From Streptomyces sp. MMG1533 (GTDB lineage Bacteria; Actinomycetota; Actinomycetes; Streptomycetales; Streptomycetaceae), in NCBI RefSeq assembly GCF_001279775.1, contig NZ_LGDG01000063.1:74302-138301 (forward strand): a DNA stretch of 64,000 nt, in the 5' to 3' direction. This document shows, piece by piece, positions 49,694 to 60,203 of the stretch (position 1 is the stretch's first letter; every line of letters begins with the position of its first letter). A model generated the notes under the pieces. The model did no database searches. It saw only the letters and a list, made by a program, of their open reading frames with translations, and was not told the DNA's origin. A program made the position numbers and the translations under genes.

Positions 49694-49903
49694 ATGACTG
49701 ATCGCGATCGAAATAAAGGGAATAAAGACAGTGAAGACAGTGACTACCGCGATGCGGTCGAGCGGGCCGAACGCGCGACGCGGCTCGGCTGGGCGGCGAT
49801 CGCCGGCGTGGGCGGGCTGCTCGGCTGCGCGCTGGTTGCCCTGGTGGTTGTCTGCGTGGCCGCGATGATCGCGGGCTTTTACGTCGTGGTGGCCATGGAC
49901 TAG
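49694..49903 (+). CDS. Small single-span membrane protein
   Basis: 69 residues from ATG 49694, behind GAGGGGGG. The charged N-terminus (TDRDRNKGNKDSEDSDYRDAVERAERATRLG) precedes one long hydrophobic segment (LLGCALVALVVVCVAAMIAGFYVVVAM). Codons of the first 20 residues (AAA, AAT, AGT, GAA) are much richer in A and T than the rest of the window. No family known. The high A content near the start may favour translation. Confidence 0.75.
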   Translation: MTDRDRNKGNKDSEDSDYRDAVERAERATRLGWAAIAGVGGLLGCALVALVVVCVAAMIAGFYVVVAMD

Positions 49904-49945
49904 CGAGCCATTCAGGACTGGGCCGTGCCACGCGCACGACAGGTC

Positions 49946-50419
49946 CTAGGCCGACGCCAGCCGCCGCTCGAGCGAGGTGACCGCGTCCCGGAAGGCCCGC
50001 CCCAGGCCCGCGCGTCCGAACGTCAGGGCAAGCCGGAACACGGCCGACCCGTCCGCCGCGAAGGTCCACTGCACCCGGGTGCCGGTGCCCGCCGGGGTGA
50101 GCCGCCACTCCTCGACCAGCGCGCGGGCGCCGGGCGCGTTCGTCTCGTCGATGCGGTAGGCGTACACCTCGGCCTCCTTGGCGACGAGGACCGTCTCCAG
50201 GAAACGCGTCCCGCCCTTGAGCCGGATCTCGCGCCGGGCGCCCTCGTCGGCCGACCGGGCGAGCGTCACCGCCCCGAACCACTCGGCCCAGCCGGGTACG
50301 TCCTCCGCGAGTGCGTGGAAGACCGACCCGGGCGAAGCGGAGATCTCCCGTGCGAAGACCAGGCGTACGGGGGCGGTCTCGACGAACTCGATCCCCACCG
50401 GGCGCAGCTGACGGGCCAT
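49946..50419 (-). CDS. SRPBCC/START-domain protein
   Basis: 157 residues with the polyketide cyclase/SRPBCC pattern: ISASPGSVFHALAEDVPGWAEWFGAVTLARSADEGARREIRLKGGTRFLETVLV, and [37 protein letters not shown] as the closing helix. Members bind lipids or hydrophobic small molecules in a deep cavity, or act as cyclases and toxin-like proteins. No polyketide genes are near, so a housekeeping lipid-binding role is more likely. ATG 50419 has AAAGGGGG upstream. Confidence 0.88.
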   Translation of the reverse strand: MARQLRPVGIEFVETAPVRLVFAREISASPGSVFHALAEDVPGWAEWFGAVTLARSADEGARREIRLKGGTRFLETVLVAKEAEVYAYRIDETNAPGARALVEEWRLTPAGTGTRVQWTFAADGSAVFRLALTFGRAGLGRAFRDAVTSLERRLASA

Positions 50420-50480
50420 GGGCAGAACCCCCTTTGGGGAGGCGGGCGTTGACCGGGCAGCGTCACCCTAGCTGACGGCA

Positions 50481-50580
50481 AGTCAGCCGTCTGCACCGCC
50501 AGTCAGCCGTCTGCACCGCCGGCCGGTCGTCTGCACCGCCGGCCGGTCGTTCGCACCGCCGGTCAGTCGTCCGCACCCTC
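50481..50580. repeat. Five tandem 20-bp repeats at the 3' end of the DeoR gene
   Basis: Five 20-bp units run head to tail from 50481 to 50580. On the plus strand the first two are identical (AGTCAGCCGTCTGCACCGCC), and the others differ by a few bases. The last unit overlaps the stop codon of the DeoR gene at 50563, so the repeat seems to be a duplication of its final codons and terminus. No hairpin or spacer variation typical of CRISPR is seen. Confidence 0.85.
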
Positions 50581-51393
50581 GTCGGGCTCGCCCGCGACCA
50601 CCAGACGGCGCAGATGCTCCGAGATCTCCGCGCGTGCCTCGCCGGGCAGCCCGGCGTCCGTCACCAGCGTGTCGACCTGCTCCAGGGTGGCGAACGAACT
50701 CAGGCCCACCGTCCCCCACTTGGTGTGGTCGGCGACCACCACGACCCGCCGCGCCGACTGCACCAGGCGGCGGTTGGTCTCGGCCTCCGCGAGGTTCGGC
50801 GTCGACAGACCGGCCTCGACCGATATCCCGTGCACCCCGAGGAAGAGCAGGTCGAAGTGGAGGGCCGCGATCGCCTGGTCCGCCACCGGCCCCACCAGCG
50901 AGTCCGACGGAGTGCGCACCCCACCGGTCAGCACGACCGTGGCCGCGCCCTGCCGGGGGCCCGAGGTGCGCTGCGCCACGTGGAAGACGTCGGCCACCCG
51001 TACCGAGTTGGTGACGACCGTCAGGTCCGGCACGTCCACCAGCCGGTGGGCCAGCGCGAACGTCGTCGTACCGCCCGACAGCGCGATCGCGCTGCCCGGC
51101 ACGACCAGCTCCGCCGCGGCCCGGGCGATGTCCTCCTTGGCGGTCAGCTCCAGTCCGGACTTGGCCTCGAAGCCCGGCTCGTGCGTGCTCGCCTCGACCA
51201 CCGGCACCGCGCCGCCGTGCACCTTCTCCAGCACGCCCTGCCGGGCGAGCGCGTCGAGGTCCCGCCGTACGGTCATGTCCGACACGCCGAGTTTGCGTGT
51301 GAGCTCGTTGACGCGCACGCCGCCACGGCGCCGGACCTCGTCCAGGATCAGGGCACGTCGCTGCTCCGCGAGGAGGTTCTGATTCTCACTCAC
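50563..51393 (-). CDS. DeoR-family transcriptional regulator
   Basis: 276 residues from GTG 51393 (GGAG upstream). Helix-turn-helix RRALILDEVRRRGGVRVNELTRKLGVSDMTVRRDLDALARQGVLEKVHGGAV, then the sugar-phosphate sensor domain (IALSGGTTTFALAHRLVD, VVLTGGVRTPSDSLVG, VVVVADHTKWGTVGLSSFA). It belongs to the GlpR/AgaR-type group. No sugar enzyme or transporter is adjacent, so its targets lie elsewhere. The 3' end is inside a tandem repeat. Confidence 0.93.
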   Translation of the reverse strand: MSENQNLLAEQRRALILDEVRRRGGVRVNELTRKLGVSDMTVRRDLDALARQGVLEKVHGGAVPVVEASTHEPGFEAKSGLELTAKEDIARAAAELVVPGSAIALSGGTTTFALAHRLVDVPDLTVVTNSVRVADVFHVAQRTSGPRQGAATVVLTGGVRTPSDSLVGPVADQAIAALHFDLLFLGVHGISVEAGLSTPNLAEAETNRRLVQSARRVVVVADHTKWGTVGLSSFATLEQVDTLVTDAGLPGEARAEISEHLRRLVVAGEPDEGADD

Positions 51394-51686
51394 GTACGCT
51401 CCGGTCCTTTCGCCTCAACCCGTCCGACACGCCCTGCGCACCCCCTGTGACAAGGACATTTTGCCCGGTCCTGGTGCGCGCGACGTCCCATACTCGCACG
51501 GTCCGCGGCGGGTCGCGTCACCGACCGCCCCGACGCGCGGATGCCACCGAGGTGTCATCCGGGCCGCCGGGCGTCACACGGATCGGGGAGATTCCGTGAC
51601 GAGAGGTGTGCGGCACGCGCCGAACGGCGATCCTTGTGCCCGCACGGACAGATGCCGACAGCGCGTCACGGGGGAAGTGCGAAACA

Positions 51687-54035
51687 GTGGAACGTGTGCA
51701 GAAACGTGCCTCGACCGCCGGAGCCGACGGCTCCGCCACTCGGTCCGAGGAATCCGGAACCGCCCTGGAACTCCTGGTCCACGGAGTCGGCGGCACCACA
51801 CCAGAGAAGATGCTCGACGATCCGCGCACGGTCCGGATCACCGGCGACGACACGGCGGCCGTCTTCCGGCGCGCCGAGGACGCCGAGGCGGAGTCCGCGC
51901 CGGACGAGCACCGCGGCCGGCCGGTGCCCGAGGCGTACGTGTGGTGCAACCTCACCTCCGGCAACGGCACCCGCGCCCTGTGGCTCTTGCTGCTGCCGTT
52001 CATGGTCGTCAACCTCGCCCACTGGATGCGCCCGACCGCGCGCGGCCGCAAACGGACGGTGCGGCTGTACGGGCTGCTGGTGCGACTCGCGGCACTGAGC
52101 CTGACCGTGCTGCTCGTCGCCGCCGTCTGCGAGGTCGCCCTCGACCTCGCGGCCTGGCAGTGCGCGGGCACGCGCGCGTGTGCCGAGCGGCACTCCTGGC
52201 TCGGCTTCCTGTCGCCCACCGTCTCGGACGGCGGCTGGTGGAGCAGGCCCGGCCGCCGCCTCGCCCTCGCGGCACTGGTCCCGGCCGCGCTCACCTGGCT
52301 GCTGTGGTACCTGTCGCATCGCACCTGGAGCGCGTACGAGTCCCAGCAGCCGATGTCCCGCACGTCCGAGCCCGACGAGGAGACCGGCCGCACCGCGCTC
52401 GGCCGACCCGGCTTCTGGTACGGGCGCCGTCTGGTGGCCCGGCTGCGCGCCGCCCACACCACCGCGGGACTGCTGACGGTGGCCGCCGCGGTCGGCACGT
52501 CGGCCGCCCGGTTCGACCACCGGCCAGGGGGGCCCGCGCTGCTCGACGCACTGGGCCGGCTCCTGGAAGCGGCGCTGGTCGCCGCCGCGGTGGGCGTGGT
52601 CTGGGTGGTCTGCCGTCGGGGGCGCAGCGAAAACCGGCTCGACCGGGAGCTCGACGCCCATCTCGTACGACGGCTGCCGCTCACCGCGCTCGTCCTGCTC
52701 GCCCTCGCCGCCGTGTACGCCGGGTGGGAGCGCCCCGGCTGGGAATCGGCCGGCCGCCTGCCGGGTGACGCGACCTTCGGCGGCATCGCCCTGGTCCAGG
52801 GACTGATCGTCATCGCTCTCGCCGCGGTAGCAGATGTCCTGCACCGAGCACACCCCGACCCGCGCGCCGCGATGCGCGGCCTGGGCGGGCCCGCCGTCGC
52901 GATGCTGGCCTGCGCAGTGGGCGGGGTCATGTCCGGCGGAGTCTCCCAGCGCGTCGCCGACTGGCTGGACGGCACCGGCACGAACATCCCCGGCCCGCCG
53001 GTCCTGCTGACCTGGCAGGCGTCCGTGATCCCGCCGCTGCTCGTCGTACTGCTGGTGCTGTGCGGCTGGCTGGCCTGGCGGACCTGGCTGCTGCGCCGGG
53101 CCGAACTGGCGACGGTGGCACGGGACTACCCGGACGAGCACAGGGACACCATGCGCACCCGCCGTATCGCACGCGCCCGCGCGGCGGCCACGCTCACCGA
53201 CCGGGGGCCGTTGCTCGTGGCGGTCACCTCCACCACGACCCTCCTCCTCGGTGCCGGGGCCCTCGTCGGCGCGATGACCACCAACAAGGCGCCCGCCGAG
53301 GCCGCACAACGGACGCATGCCTTCGTCGAAGGCGCCGCCGAGACCGCGCAGGCGCTGGGCTCCTGGCTGATCGGACTCGGCTTCATACTGTTCGTCACCT
53401 GGGGTCGACGCGCCTACAAGGATGCCTCGGCCCGGCGCACCATCGGCATCCTCTGGGACGTCGGAACCTTCTGGCCACGCGCCGCCCACCCCTTCGCACC
53501 GCCCTGCTATGCCGAACGTGCGGTGCCCGACCTGACCTGGCGCATGGCGACGTGGACCGAGGCCACCGGCGGACGGCTCGTCCTCTCCGGGCACTCACAG
53601 GGCAGCGTGCTCGCCGCCGCGGCCGCCTGGCAGCTGAAACCGTCCGTCCGCAAACGCGTCGGCCTGCTCACGTACGGCTCACCGCTGGAGCGCCTCTACG
53701 GCCGCTGGTTCCCCGCTCACTTCGGCCCGGCTGCGCTCAGCGCCCTGCACCACGATGTCGACTGCTGGCGCAACCTGCACCGGCCCACCGACCCGATCGG
53801 CGGCCCGGTCCGCCTGCCCGGCGACTGCGGACCCGAGGTGGACCGCGAAGCCCTCAAGGACCCGCTGGCGTACGGCCGTACCGACGCACACCCTTTGCCC
53901 GCACCGATTCTCGGCCACTCCGACTACCAGGCCGACCCGGCGTTCGCGGAGGAACGGGAACGGCTGCTGGCCCGGCTGCGGCCGGACGTACCGGCGCAGC
54001 GGCCTCAGGACGACTCGGGGAGGTCCTCCGCGTAG
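51687..54035 (+). CDS. Large multi-span membrane protein with alpha/beta-hydrolase motif
   Basis: 782 residues from GTG 51687, behind GGGGGAAG. An N-terminal conserved stretch [35 protein letters not shown] is followed by about eight spans and, at about 634, GHSQG in [20 protein letters not shown]. The GxSxG nucleophile elbow and HGVGG oxyanion-like N-terminus suggest a lipase-like hydrolase split by a membrane domain. Related large proteins occur in Streptomyces, with no known substrate. It overlaps the convergent beta-helix/AAA gene by 31 bp. Confidence 0.8.
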   Translation: MERVQKRASTAGADGSATRSEESGTALELLVHGVGGTTPEKMLDDPRTVRITGDDTAAVFRRAEDAEAESAPDEHRGRPVPEAYVWCNLTSGNGTRALWLLLLPFMVVNLAHWMRPTARGRKRTVRLYGLLVRLAALSLTVLLVAAVCEVALDLAAWQCAGTRACAERHSWLGFLSPTVSDGGWWSRPGRRLALAALVPAALTWLLWYLSHRTWSAYESQQPMSRTSEPDEETGRTALGRPGFWYGRRLVARLRAAHTTAGLLTVAAAVGTSAARFDHRPGGPALLDALGRLLEAALVAAAVGVVWVVCRRGRSENRLDRELDAHLVRRLPLTALVLLALAAVYAGWERPGWESAGRLPGDATFGGIALVQGLIVIALAAVADVLHRAHPDPRAAMRGLGGPAVAMLACAVGGVMSGGVSQRVADWLDGTGTNIPGPPVLLTWQASVIPPLLVVLLVLCGWLAWRTWLLRRAELATVARDYPDEHRDTMRTRRIARARAAATLTDRGPLLVAVTSTTTLLLGAGALVGAMTTNKAPAEAAQRTHAFVEGAAETAQALGSWLIGLGFILFVTWGRRAYKDASARRTIGILWDVGTFWPRAAHPFAPPCYAERAVPDLTWRMATWTEATGGRLVLSGHSQGSVLAAAAAWQLKPSVRKRVGLLTYGSPLERLYGRWFPAHFGPAALSALHHDVDCWRNLHRPTDPIGGPVRLPGDCGPEVDREALKDPLAYGRTDAHPLPAPILGHSDYQADPAFAEERERLLARLRPDVPAQRPQDDSGRSSA

Positions 54036-56443
54036 AGCAGCGTCAGGTCGTCCGTGCTCGGGTCGTGGACCTGGGCGACCCGGCTCGCGTGCCGTTCGAC
54101 CATCGCCTCGAAGGTCTGGCGGGCGGTACGGCCGTTGCCGAAGGCGGGCCCCTTGGGGAGCGTCGTGAAGTACTTCAGCAGGGCCTCCGACGCGCCCGGC
54201 GCCAGCCGGTACTCGTGCTCCTCGGCCTGCTGCTCCACGATCCGCAGCAGCTCCTCGGGGTTGTAGTCGCTGAAGGTGATGGTCCGTGAGAAGCGGGACG
54301 CCACACCGGGGTTGACGGACAGGAACCGTTCCATCTCGGCCGTGTAGCCCGCGACGATCACCACCACCGCGTCCCGATGGTCCTCCATCAGCTTCACCAG
54401 CGTGTCGATGGCCTCCTTGCCGAAGTCCCGGCCCGAGTCCTCCGGCGACAGCGCGTACGCCTCGTCGATGAACAGCACACCGCCGCGCGCCTTGTCGAAG
54501 GCCTCCTGGGTGCGGATCGCGGTGGAACCGATGTGCTCGCCGACCAGGTCGACGCGGGACACCTCCACGAGATGGCCCTTGTCCAGCACACCGAGGGAGG
54601 CGAGGATCTCGCCGTAGAGACGGGCGACCGTCGTCTTGCCGGTGCCGGGGGAGCCGGTGAAGACCAGGTGGCGCTTGACCGACGCGGCCTTGAGGCCCGC
54701 CTGCTGCCGGCGCCGGCCCACCTCGATCATGTCCGTGAGCGCCCGCACCTCGCGCTTGACGCTGTCCAGGCCCACCAGCGCGTCCAGCTCGCCGAGCACG
54801 GCCTTGGAGGTACGCGCCGACTTCTCCGGCTCCACTGGGGTGACCAGCGGCTCCTGCTCGGTGGTGCGCTGTCCGGGGATCGCGCCCAGCAAGCCGGGGG
54901 ACTGGGACACCGTCTGTACGGCGGTCTCCGCAGTCGGCGGCTGGCGGGGGCCGCCGCTCTCGTCGCTCGTGCAGTCCTCGACCACGGGGCCCGCACCGGA
55001 CCCCCCGTCGGGACCGGCGTCCGCGAACTCGTACCCGCCGCGCGCGCACCGCTCCGTGCGGCACTTCTTCAGTGTCGTACGGCAGCCGTCGATCACATGG
55101 AAGCCGTAGCCGCCGCTGCCCGTGACCCGGCAGTTCAGGAAGCTGCCCCGGCCGCCCGCCGAGACGTAGAAGCCGGCTTCGGCGGGGGAGTCGACGGTGC
55201 AGCGCTCTATCGTCGGGTCGGCGCCCTTGGTGACGATCACGCCGGTCTGGGTGCCGTCCACGGTGCAGTTGTTGAGGGTGCCGCCGCTGCCGTGGTCGCG
55301 GAACCAGGCGCCCGTGGCCGCGTCCCGGATGCGGCAGTCGTCGAGCTGCGCGGTGGCGCCGTCGCTCACCGACACGGCGGTGTTGCGCACCTGGGAGAGG
55401 TCGCTGTCGACGACGTCCGCGCGCGAGCCGCGGTCGAGGACGAACAGGGCGTCCGGCACGTCGTGCACCCGGCAGGAGTCGAGGACGGCGGTGGCGCCGT
55501 CGCTGACCCAGACGGCCGGGTAGTCGCCCGTGCTGTCGAAGATCTCGCACTGGTTGGCGTCCACCCGCGTGCCCGGGTCCCACACCGACAGGCCGTTGCG
55601 GCCGAACTGACGCACCGTCGTCCGGGTCAGGGTGAGTACGGAGCGCGAGCGCAGGTCGACCGCGTTCTCCGGGATGTCGTGGATACGGCAGTCGGCCAGG
55701 GTCAGCACGGCGTCCGTGTCGAGGGTGACGCCGTCCGCCGTGGTGCGGTGCACGTCGCAGTCGGTGAGATGTGCGGTGGCCCGGCCGGTGACCTGGACGC
55801 CGCTGCCCCGGACCTCGTAGACCTCGCAACCCACCGCTTCCAGCGCGGAGTTCTCGCCCGTCGCCGACAGGCCGACGCCGGAGGCATGGTGCACGCGGCA
55901 GCGGTCCAGCCTCGGGTGCGCGCCACCGCGCACCGCGACGCCCGCCTGACCGGCCGCGACGACCTCGCACTCCTCGAACACCCCGCCCCCGCCGTCGAGT
56001 ACGGCGATGCCGATGCCGGCGGGGTTGTCGACCGTGCAGCGCCGCACGGTCGGCCGCGCGCCGCCGCGCACCTCGATACCGGCCGCGGACCTCGTCACGA
56101 TCCGGATGTCTGTGAGCTCCGGCGTGCCCTCCTCGACGAGCAGGGCGGGTGCTGCCGCGTCCTGGCCCTCTACGTGCAGGTCCTGCACCACGGCCGAGGC
56201 GCGCACGGTCAGCGGCACCCCGTCGAGGGGCGCGATGCGCACCGAGCCCGGGGAGCCCTCGGGGCCGCGCAGGGTCACCGCCCGCTGGACGACGAGGTTC
56301 TCCCGGTAGGTGCCGGGCGCGACGGTGAGGACGTCGCCCTCGGCCGCGGCCTCCAGGGCGGCGGCGAGCGATGCGTACTCGCCCGTGCGGCGCCGCCAGC
56401 GCGATGTGCCGGTGTGCGTCACCTGGACCGTGCCCTGTGCCAT
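54005..56443 (-). CDS. Parallel beta-helix repeat protein fused to a CbxX/EccA-type AAA+ ATPase
   Basis: 812 residues from ATG 56443. Residues of about 20-510 are a right-handed parallel beta-helix: dozens of short strands ([42 protein letters not shown]). After a linker (about 510-560) comes an AAA+ domain with Walker A near 595 ([13 protein letters not shown]), Walker B near 654 ([16 protein letters not shown]), and an Arg-finger region near 700 ([12 protein letters not shown]). The AAA part is of the CbxX/EccA type that supports RuBisCO activation or type VII secretion. The beta-helix would be a substrate or docking scaffold. No ESX genes are near. It overlaps the convergent neighbour. Confidence 0.85.
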   Translation of the reverse strand: MAQGTVQVTHTGTSRWRRRTGEYASLAAALEAAAEGDVLTVAPGTYRENLVVQRAVTLRGPEGSPGSVRIAPLDGVPLTVRASAVVQDLHVEGQDAAAPALLVEEGTPELTDIRIVTRSAAGIEVRGGARPTVRRCTVDNPAGIGIAVLDGGGGVFEECEVVAAGQAGVAVRGGAHPRLDRCRVHHASGVGLSATGENSALEAVGCEVYEVRGSGVQVTGRATAHLTDCDVHRTTADGVTLDTDAVLTLADCRIHDIPENAVDLRSRSVLTLTRTTVRQFGRNGLSVWDPGTRVDANQCEIFDSTGDYPAVWVSDGATAVLDSCRVHDVPDALFVLDRGSRADVVDSDLSQVRNTAVSVSDGATAQLDDCRIRDAATGAWFRDHGSGGTLNNCTVDGTQTGVIVTKGADPTIERCTVDSPAEAGFYVSAGGRGSFLNCRVTGSGGYGFHVIDGCRTTLKKCRTERCARGGYEFADAGPDGGSGAGPVVEDCTSDESGGPRQPPTAETAVQTVSQSPGLLGAIPGQRTTEQEPLVTPVEPEKSARTSKAVLGELDALVGLDSVKREVRALTDMIEVGRRRQQAGLKAASVKRHLVFTGSPGTGKTTVARLYGEILASLGVLDKGHLVEVSRVDLVGEHIGSTAIRTQEAFDKARGGVLFIDEAYALSPEDSGRDFGKEAIDTLVKLMEDHRDAVVVIVAGYTAEMERFLSVNPGVASRFSRTITFSDYNPEELLRIVEQQAEEHEYRLAPGASEALLKYFTTLPKGPAFGNGRTARQTFEAMVERHASRVAQVHDPSTDDLTLLYAEDLPESS

Positions 56444-56551
56444 GGCGTTGCTGTGCCCCCACCTCGTGGTACGCGGGTTGATGCCGAATGCGTTCGGCCG
56501 GTCCACCGTAGCGTGCGCGCAGGCGGTGGGTTGACCAGAGCCGGAAGGCTG

Positions 56552-57157
56552 TCAGCTGCCGGTGCCGGTCCTGCCCCAGTCCGGGCCGGCCCGCTCCCAT
56601 GCCTGGTCCCAACGGGCGTACCGGCGGCGGACCATGCGCCAGACCGTGAGCCGTCTGCCCGCCTCGACGAGGCCCGCGGTGAGCAGGGCCGCGCCGAACC
56701 CGGCGAGGACGGCATGCGTCGTCGCCGTGGCGGAGTCGAGCGGGCGGGCCGCTATGCGACCGTGCTCGTCCGTCCACAGCGTGAAGTGGTCGCCGCGGTG
56801 CGGTGTCTGAAGGGCGGCCAGCACCGTGCCGTGGTGCGCGGTTCCGTCAGGCGCGGTCCAGTCGGCCTCCACCCGGCTGCGCAGATCCCGGCCGGAGGAG
56901 GTCTCGGGGTCGGCGTCCAGCGGGGAGCGGTCCAGCTTGCGGACCACGGTGGCCGTCACCAGTTGACGCGACTTGCGCTGTTCCCGCACGGACCGCTGCA
57001 GCGCGTCCTGGGCGACACCGCCGACGAGCGAGCCGATCACGGGTCCGACGACCACGATCAGCAACAGGGCCACGAGGGCCACCCAGGCTTCGGCCAGATC
57101 GGTCGCGCGGCGCAACGGGTTGTGCCGCCAGCGCCAGATTCCGCGGATCGCTCGCAC
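56552..57157 (-). CDS. Rv1733c-like two-span membrane protein
   Basis: 201 residues from GTG 57157 (VRAIRGIWRWRHNPLRRATDLAEAW); the longer reading lacks this family start. First span AWVALVALLLIVVVGPVIGSLVGG, then an outer loop of about 100 residues (VTATVVRKLDRSPLDADP..., DWTAPDGTAHHGTVLA), second span HAVLAGFGAALLTAGLVEAG. The W.RNPLRR-type start and two-span plan match mycobacterial Rv1733c proteins. The function is unknown. It lies upstream of the AAA gene on the same strand, with a 108-bp gap. Confidence 0.85.
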   Translation of the reverse strand: MRAIRGIWRWRHNPLRRATDLAEAWVALVALLLIVVVGPVIGSLVGGVAQDALQRSVREQRKSRQLVTATVVRKLDRSPLDADPETSSGRDLRSRVEADWTAPDGTAHHGTVLAALQTPHRGDHFTLWTDEHGRIAARPLDSATATTHAVLAGFGAALLTAGLVEAGRRLTVWRMVRRRYARWDQAWERAGPDWGRTGTGS

Positions 57158-57366
57158 CGTCCCGCACCCCCTTCCCGCTCCGTGATAACCCCCGGCAGAG
57201 CCGTTCACGCGCGGGCCCGGTCAAAGAGAGAGCGAAATCACCTGAGGCCGGGTCCTCCCATGAACTTCTCACGAAACCCAACGCCCGGGCCCCCGGGCCG
57301 GGTTCCCGTGATCCGGCTTCCCGCCCGATCCGGTCCACCCGGTCCACCCGCTCCGCCCGGTCCGCT

Positions 57367-58194
57367 CTATTCGAGGACGTTCACCGGATCGCCGACCCGG
57401 ATCGTGCCGGGGGAGAGGGGCACCAGGTTCTGCCCGAAGACGAGTTTGCCGCCGAAGCGCCGATGCCGGCCGAGGGTGCGCAGGGGCTCCTTGCCGCGGT
57501 CGGCGGTGCTCTGGTCGGTGGTGGTCACGACGCACCGCCCGGACATCTTGGCAATCCGGAAGACGACCTCACCGATGGAGACGCGCGACCAGTCGTCCTC
57601 GGCCCAGGCGGCGGTGCCCGACACGACCACGTTGGGCCGGAAGCGGTTCATGGGCAGCGGACCCTCGGCCGCGTGATCACCTTGGGCGATCAGGGCATTG
57701 AGGGCCTCGAGGGACGCCGCCGAGGCCAGCAGCAGCGGATAGCCGTCGGCGAACGACACGGTCTCGCCCGGCAGGGCGTACTCGGGATCGACGGGCCGGC
57801 ATGTGGCGGGGTCTGCCATGTGGATCAGGCGCACCTCGAAGCCGAGGTACTCGCTGCACCAGGCGTGCGCGGCGTCGCCCTCGGCCGGCACCCCTTCGAC
57901 CTTGTCGCGGAAGACGTTCACCGGCACGGTGCCGTCCGGCCGCGGCACGGGCACGGTCAACGCGTCCATGCCGGGCGCGGACAGACGAAGGCCGCCGCCG
58001 GGCAGAAGCTCGGCGGCGGCCAACGCGAGGCGCGGTTGCTCGCGCTGCGTGACGACCTTTCCCCCGTCGTCGATCAGTACCCAGCGTCGGTCACCGGCCA
58101 GCCCCCAGGGCTCCACGACGGCCTCCCGGGGCGCCTGGCCCCGGAACGCCTTGACCGGATGGACATGAATCGACTGCAGCTGCGCGTTCCCCAT
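57367..58194 (-). CDS. MOSC-domain protein (molybdenum cofactor sulfurase C-terminal type)
   Basis: 275 residues from ATG 58194. The N-terminal beta-barrel starts LQSIHVHPVKAFRGQAPREAVVEPWGLAGDRRWVLIDD, and the MOSC domain has RFRPNVVVSG, W.EDDW..V.IGEVVF and KMSGRCVVTTTDQSTADRGKEPLRTLG with a conserved Cys. Family members handle sulfur or bind molybdopterin. It may act in N-oxide or hydroxylamine reduction or cofactor trafficking. No molybdenum genes are adjacent. Confidence 0.92.
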   Translation of the reverse strand: MGNAQLQSIHVHPVKAFRGQAPREAVVEPWGLAGDRRWVLIDDGGKVVTQREQPRLALAAAELLPGGGLRLSAPGMDALTVPVPRPDGTVPVNVFRDKVEGVPAEGDAAHAWCSEYLGFEVRLIHMADPATCRPVDPEYALPGETVSFADGYPLLLASAASLEALNALIAQGDHAAEGPLPMNRFRPNVVVSGTAAWAEDDWSRVSIGEVVFRIAKMSGRCVVTTTDQSTADRGKEPLRTLGRHRRFGGKLVFGQNLVPLSPGTIRVGDPVNVLE

Positions 58195-58235
58195 GGGGTC
58201 ATCGTGCCAGCCGGCACCGACACCCGGGAAAGGGA

Positions 58236-58679
58236 TTAGTAGCCGCGGTACTGCTGGTTGTTGTACGGGTCCTGATACGGAGCCGGCGCGGGCCGGGGAG
58301 CCGCGGGGCGCATCGCCTCGTAGCCCGTGCCCATCCCCGTGCCGGGGCCCGCCTGGCGCGGCTGCTGCGCCTGCGGACCGGGATAACCGCGTGGCGCGCC
58401 GGCCTGCTGTGGGATGTACGCCGCGGGCGCCTGCTGCAGCGGGGCGGGCTGCTGCGCCTGCGGATAGCCGTAGGAGGGCTGGGACGGGGCCGCCGGAAGG
58501 GCGGGGAGTGCCGACGGCAGCGCGGGCAGGTAGCTGCCCGGCGTGTCGTACGCGGCGGGGACCCGGATCGGCGCGATCTGCGGGGTACCCCGCTCGGCCA
58601 CGAGCGAGTCGTAGATCGGAGTGTCCGGGAAGGAGGCGGAGTAGTAGCCGCCGCCATAAGTGGAGCGGGGGGAGGTCAT
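58236..58679 (-). CDS. DUF6643-like Pro/Gln/Tyr-rich protein
   Basis: 147 residues. MTSPRSTYGGGYYSASFPDTPIYDSLVAERGTPQIAPIRVPAAYDTPGSYLPALPSALPALPAAPS is followed by a low-complexity PQAQQPAPLQQ tail, the pattern of DUF6643. There is no ribosome site before ATG 58679 (CTTAACTTATGTGCC), so a leaderless or very short leader is likely. It is probably a disordered protein. It faces the TerD gene across a 293-bp AT-richer promoter region. Confidence 0.8.
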   Translation of the reverse strand: MTSPRSTYGGGYYSASFPDTPIYDSLVAERGTPQIAPIRVPAAYDTPGSYLPALPSALPALPAAPSQPSYGYPQAQQPAPLQQAPAAYIPQQAGAPRGYPGPQAQQPRQAGPGTGMGTGYEAMRPAAPRPAPAPYQDPYNNQQYRGY

Positions 58680-58972
58680 GGCACATAAGTTAAGCCCACG
58701 ATGTGCTGGTTGGGGAGACCGATAAGAGGGTTGTTTTCCGTGTCGGCAGTGACGCGGGATCCCCAATGCGAGCGAACTCGGCAAAAAGGGGCGGCGTGCA
58801 GGGTGATTCTCATGTAAAGGCCGAGTTCCCGGGGGGTTACCGGCGGTTGATCACCGGTCTTCCTGCGCTGCTCATGGGAGTTCGCCGGCCCGGGGGAATA
58901 GGTTGGCCGTGTGGACAGCATGAGGCGACTGCCGGGGCGTACCCGGCGCGGTGACACGTGATGGGGGCGGAC

Positions 58973-60199
58973 ATGTCAATGCCGAAAGGATCAAATGTTC
59001 CAGTGCCGTCGACGGCGCTGCGCGTCGAATTGGGGTGGCGTTCCGGTCCCGGCGTCCCCGACGTGGACGCCTCGGCGCTGCTGCTGCTCGGCGGGAAGGT
59101 CCGCTCCGACGCCGACTTCGTCTTCTACAACCAGCCGGTGCACGCCTCCGGCGCGGTCCGCCACGAGGGCAAACGGGACGCGGGCGGCCGGGTGACCGAC
59201 ACGCTCCTCGTCGACCTCGCGCGTGTGGAGCCCGCGATCGAGACCGTCGTCCTCGCCGCCTCCGCGGACGGCGGTACGTTCGCGGGGGTGCCGGACCTCT
59301 ATATCGAAGTCCGGGACGCCGGTCGGTCCGCGGTGGTCGCGCGTTTCGACAGCACGGGCGCCACGGTAGAAACCGCTTTCGTTCTCGGTGAGTTCTACCG
59401 CCGTCAGGGCGCCTGGAAATTCCGTGCCGTGGGACAGGGCTACGGCAGCGGCCTGGAAGGCCTTGCCACGGACTTCGGAATCAGCGTCGACGAACCGCAG
59501 CATGCCGCGACCGTCACGACCTCCGAGCCCGCGCCGCCGCCCCCTCCGTCGGTATCCCCGGTTCGCCTCACAAAGGTGACACTCACCAAGACCGCCCCCT
59601 CCGTGTCGCTCACCAAACAGGGCGGCACCTCGGGCGCCCTGCGCGTGAACCTCAACTGGGAGGTGCACAAGCAGTTCTCGGGATGGGGAGCCAAGCTGGG
59701 CCGGTCCGTCGCGATGCACGCCGACCTCGACCTCGACCTGTGCGCCCTGTACGAACTCGCCGACGGCAGCAAGGGAGTCGTCCAGTCGCTCGGCAACGCC
59801 TTCGGCGCCCTGCACGGGCCTCCGTACATCCACCTCGACGGCGACGACCGCACCGGCGCGGTCGCGAGTGGCGAGAACCTCACCGTCAACCTCGACCACC
59901 AGCAGGCCTTCCGCCGCATCCTGGTCTTCGTCACCATCTACGAAGGAGCGCGCTCCTTCGCCGACCTGAAGGCCACCGTCACCCTCCAGCCGCAGCACGG
60001 CGCCGCGATCGACTTCTCCCTCGACGAGTGCACGGTCCCGTCGACGGTCTGCGCCCTCGCCCTGATCACCAACACCGGCAGCGACCTGGTCGTCCAGCGC
60101 GAGGCCCGCTACCTGGTCCCCGAACGCGGCGTGAGCCCGCAGCGGACCGTCGACCACGCCTATGGGTGGGGCATGAATTGGACCCCCGGCAGAAAGTGA
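58973..60199 (+). CDS. TerD-family protein with two TerD domains
   Basis: 408 residues from ATG 58973; ATG 58979 ([10 protein letters not shown]) is an equal choice. The first TerD domain (about 1-180) has [58 protein letters not shown] and [25 protein letters not shown] Pro-rich linker precedes a second TerD-like domain (about 225-400, [46 protein letters not shown]). TerD proteins bind calcium and belong to tellurite/stress systems. It stands alone here. Confidence 0.9.
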   Translation: MSMPKGSNVPVPSTALRVELGWRSGPGVPDVDASALLLLGGKVRSDADFVFYNQPVHASGAVRHEGKRDAGGRVTDTLLVDLARVEPAIETVVLAASADGGTFAGVPDLYIEVRDAGRSAVVARFDSTGATVETAFVLGEFYRRQGAWKFRAVGQGYGSGLEGLATDFGISVDEPQHAATVTTSEPAPPPPPSVSPVRLTKVTLTKTAPSVSLTKQGGTSGALRVNLNWEVHKQFSGWGAKLGRSVAMHADLDLDLCALYELADGSKGVVQSLGNAFGALHGPPYIHLDGDDRTGAVASGENLTVNLDHQQAFRRILVFVTIYEGARSFADLKATVTLQPQHGAAIDFSLDECTVPSTVCALALITNTGSDLVVQREARYLVPERGVSPQRTVDHAYGWGMNWTPGRK

Positions 60200-60203
60200 C
60201 CGC

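Noticed and set aside
49946..50419. Polyketide cyclase as evidence of a biosynthetic cluster
   Set aside because: The SRPBCC fold is widespread, and there are no ketosynthase, carrier or tailoring genes nearby.
50481..50580. Short repeat array that might be read as CRISPR
   Set aside because: The 20-bp units are directly adjacent with no spacers, drift in sequence and overlap a coding end. No cas genes are near.
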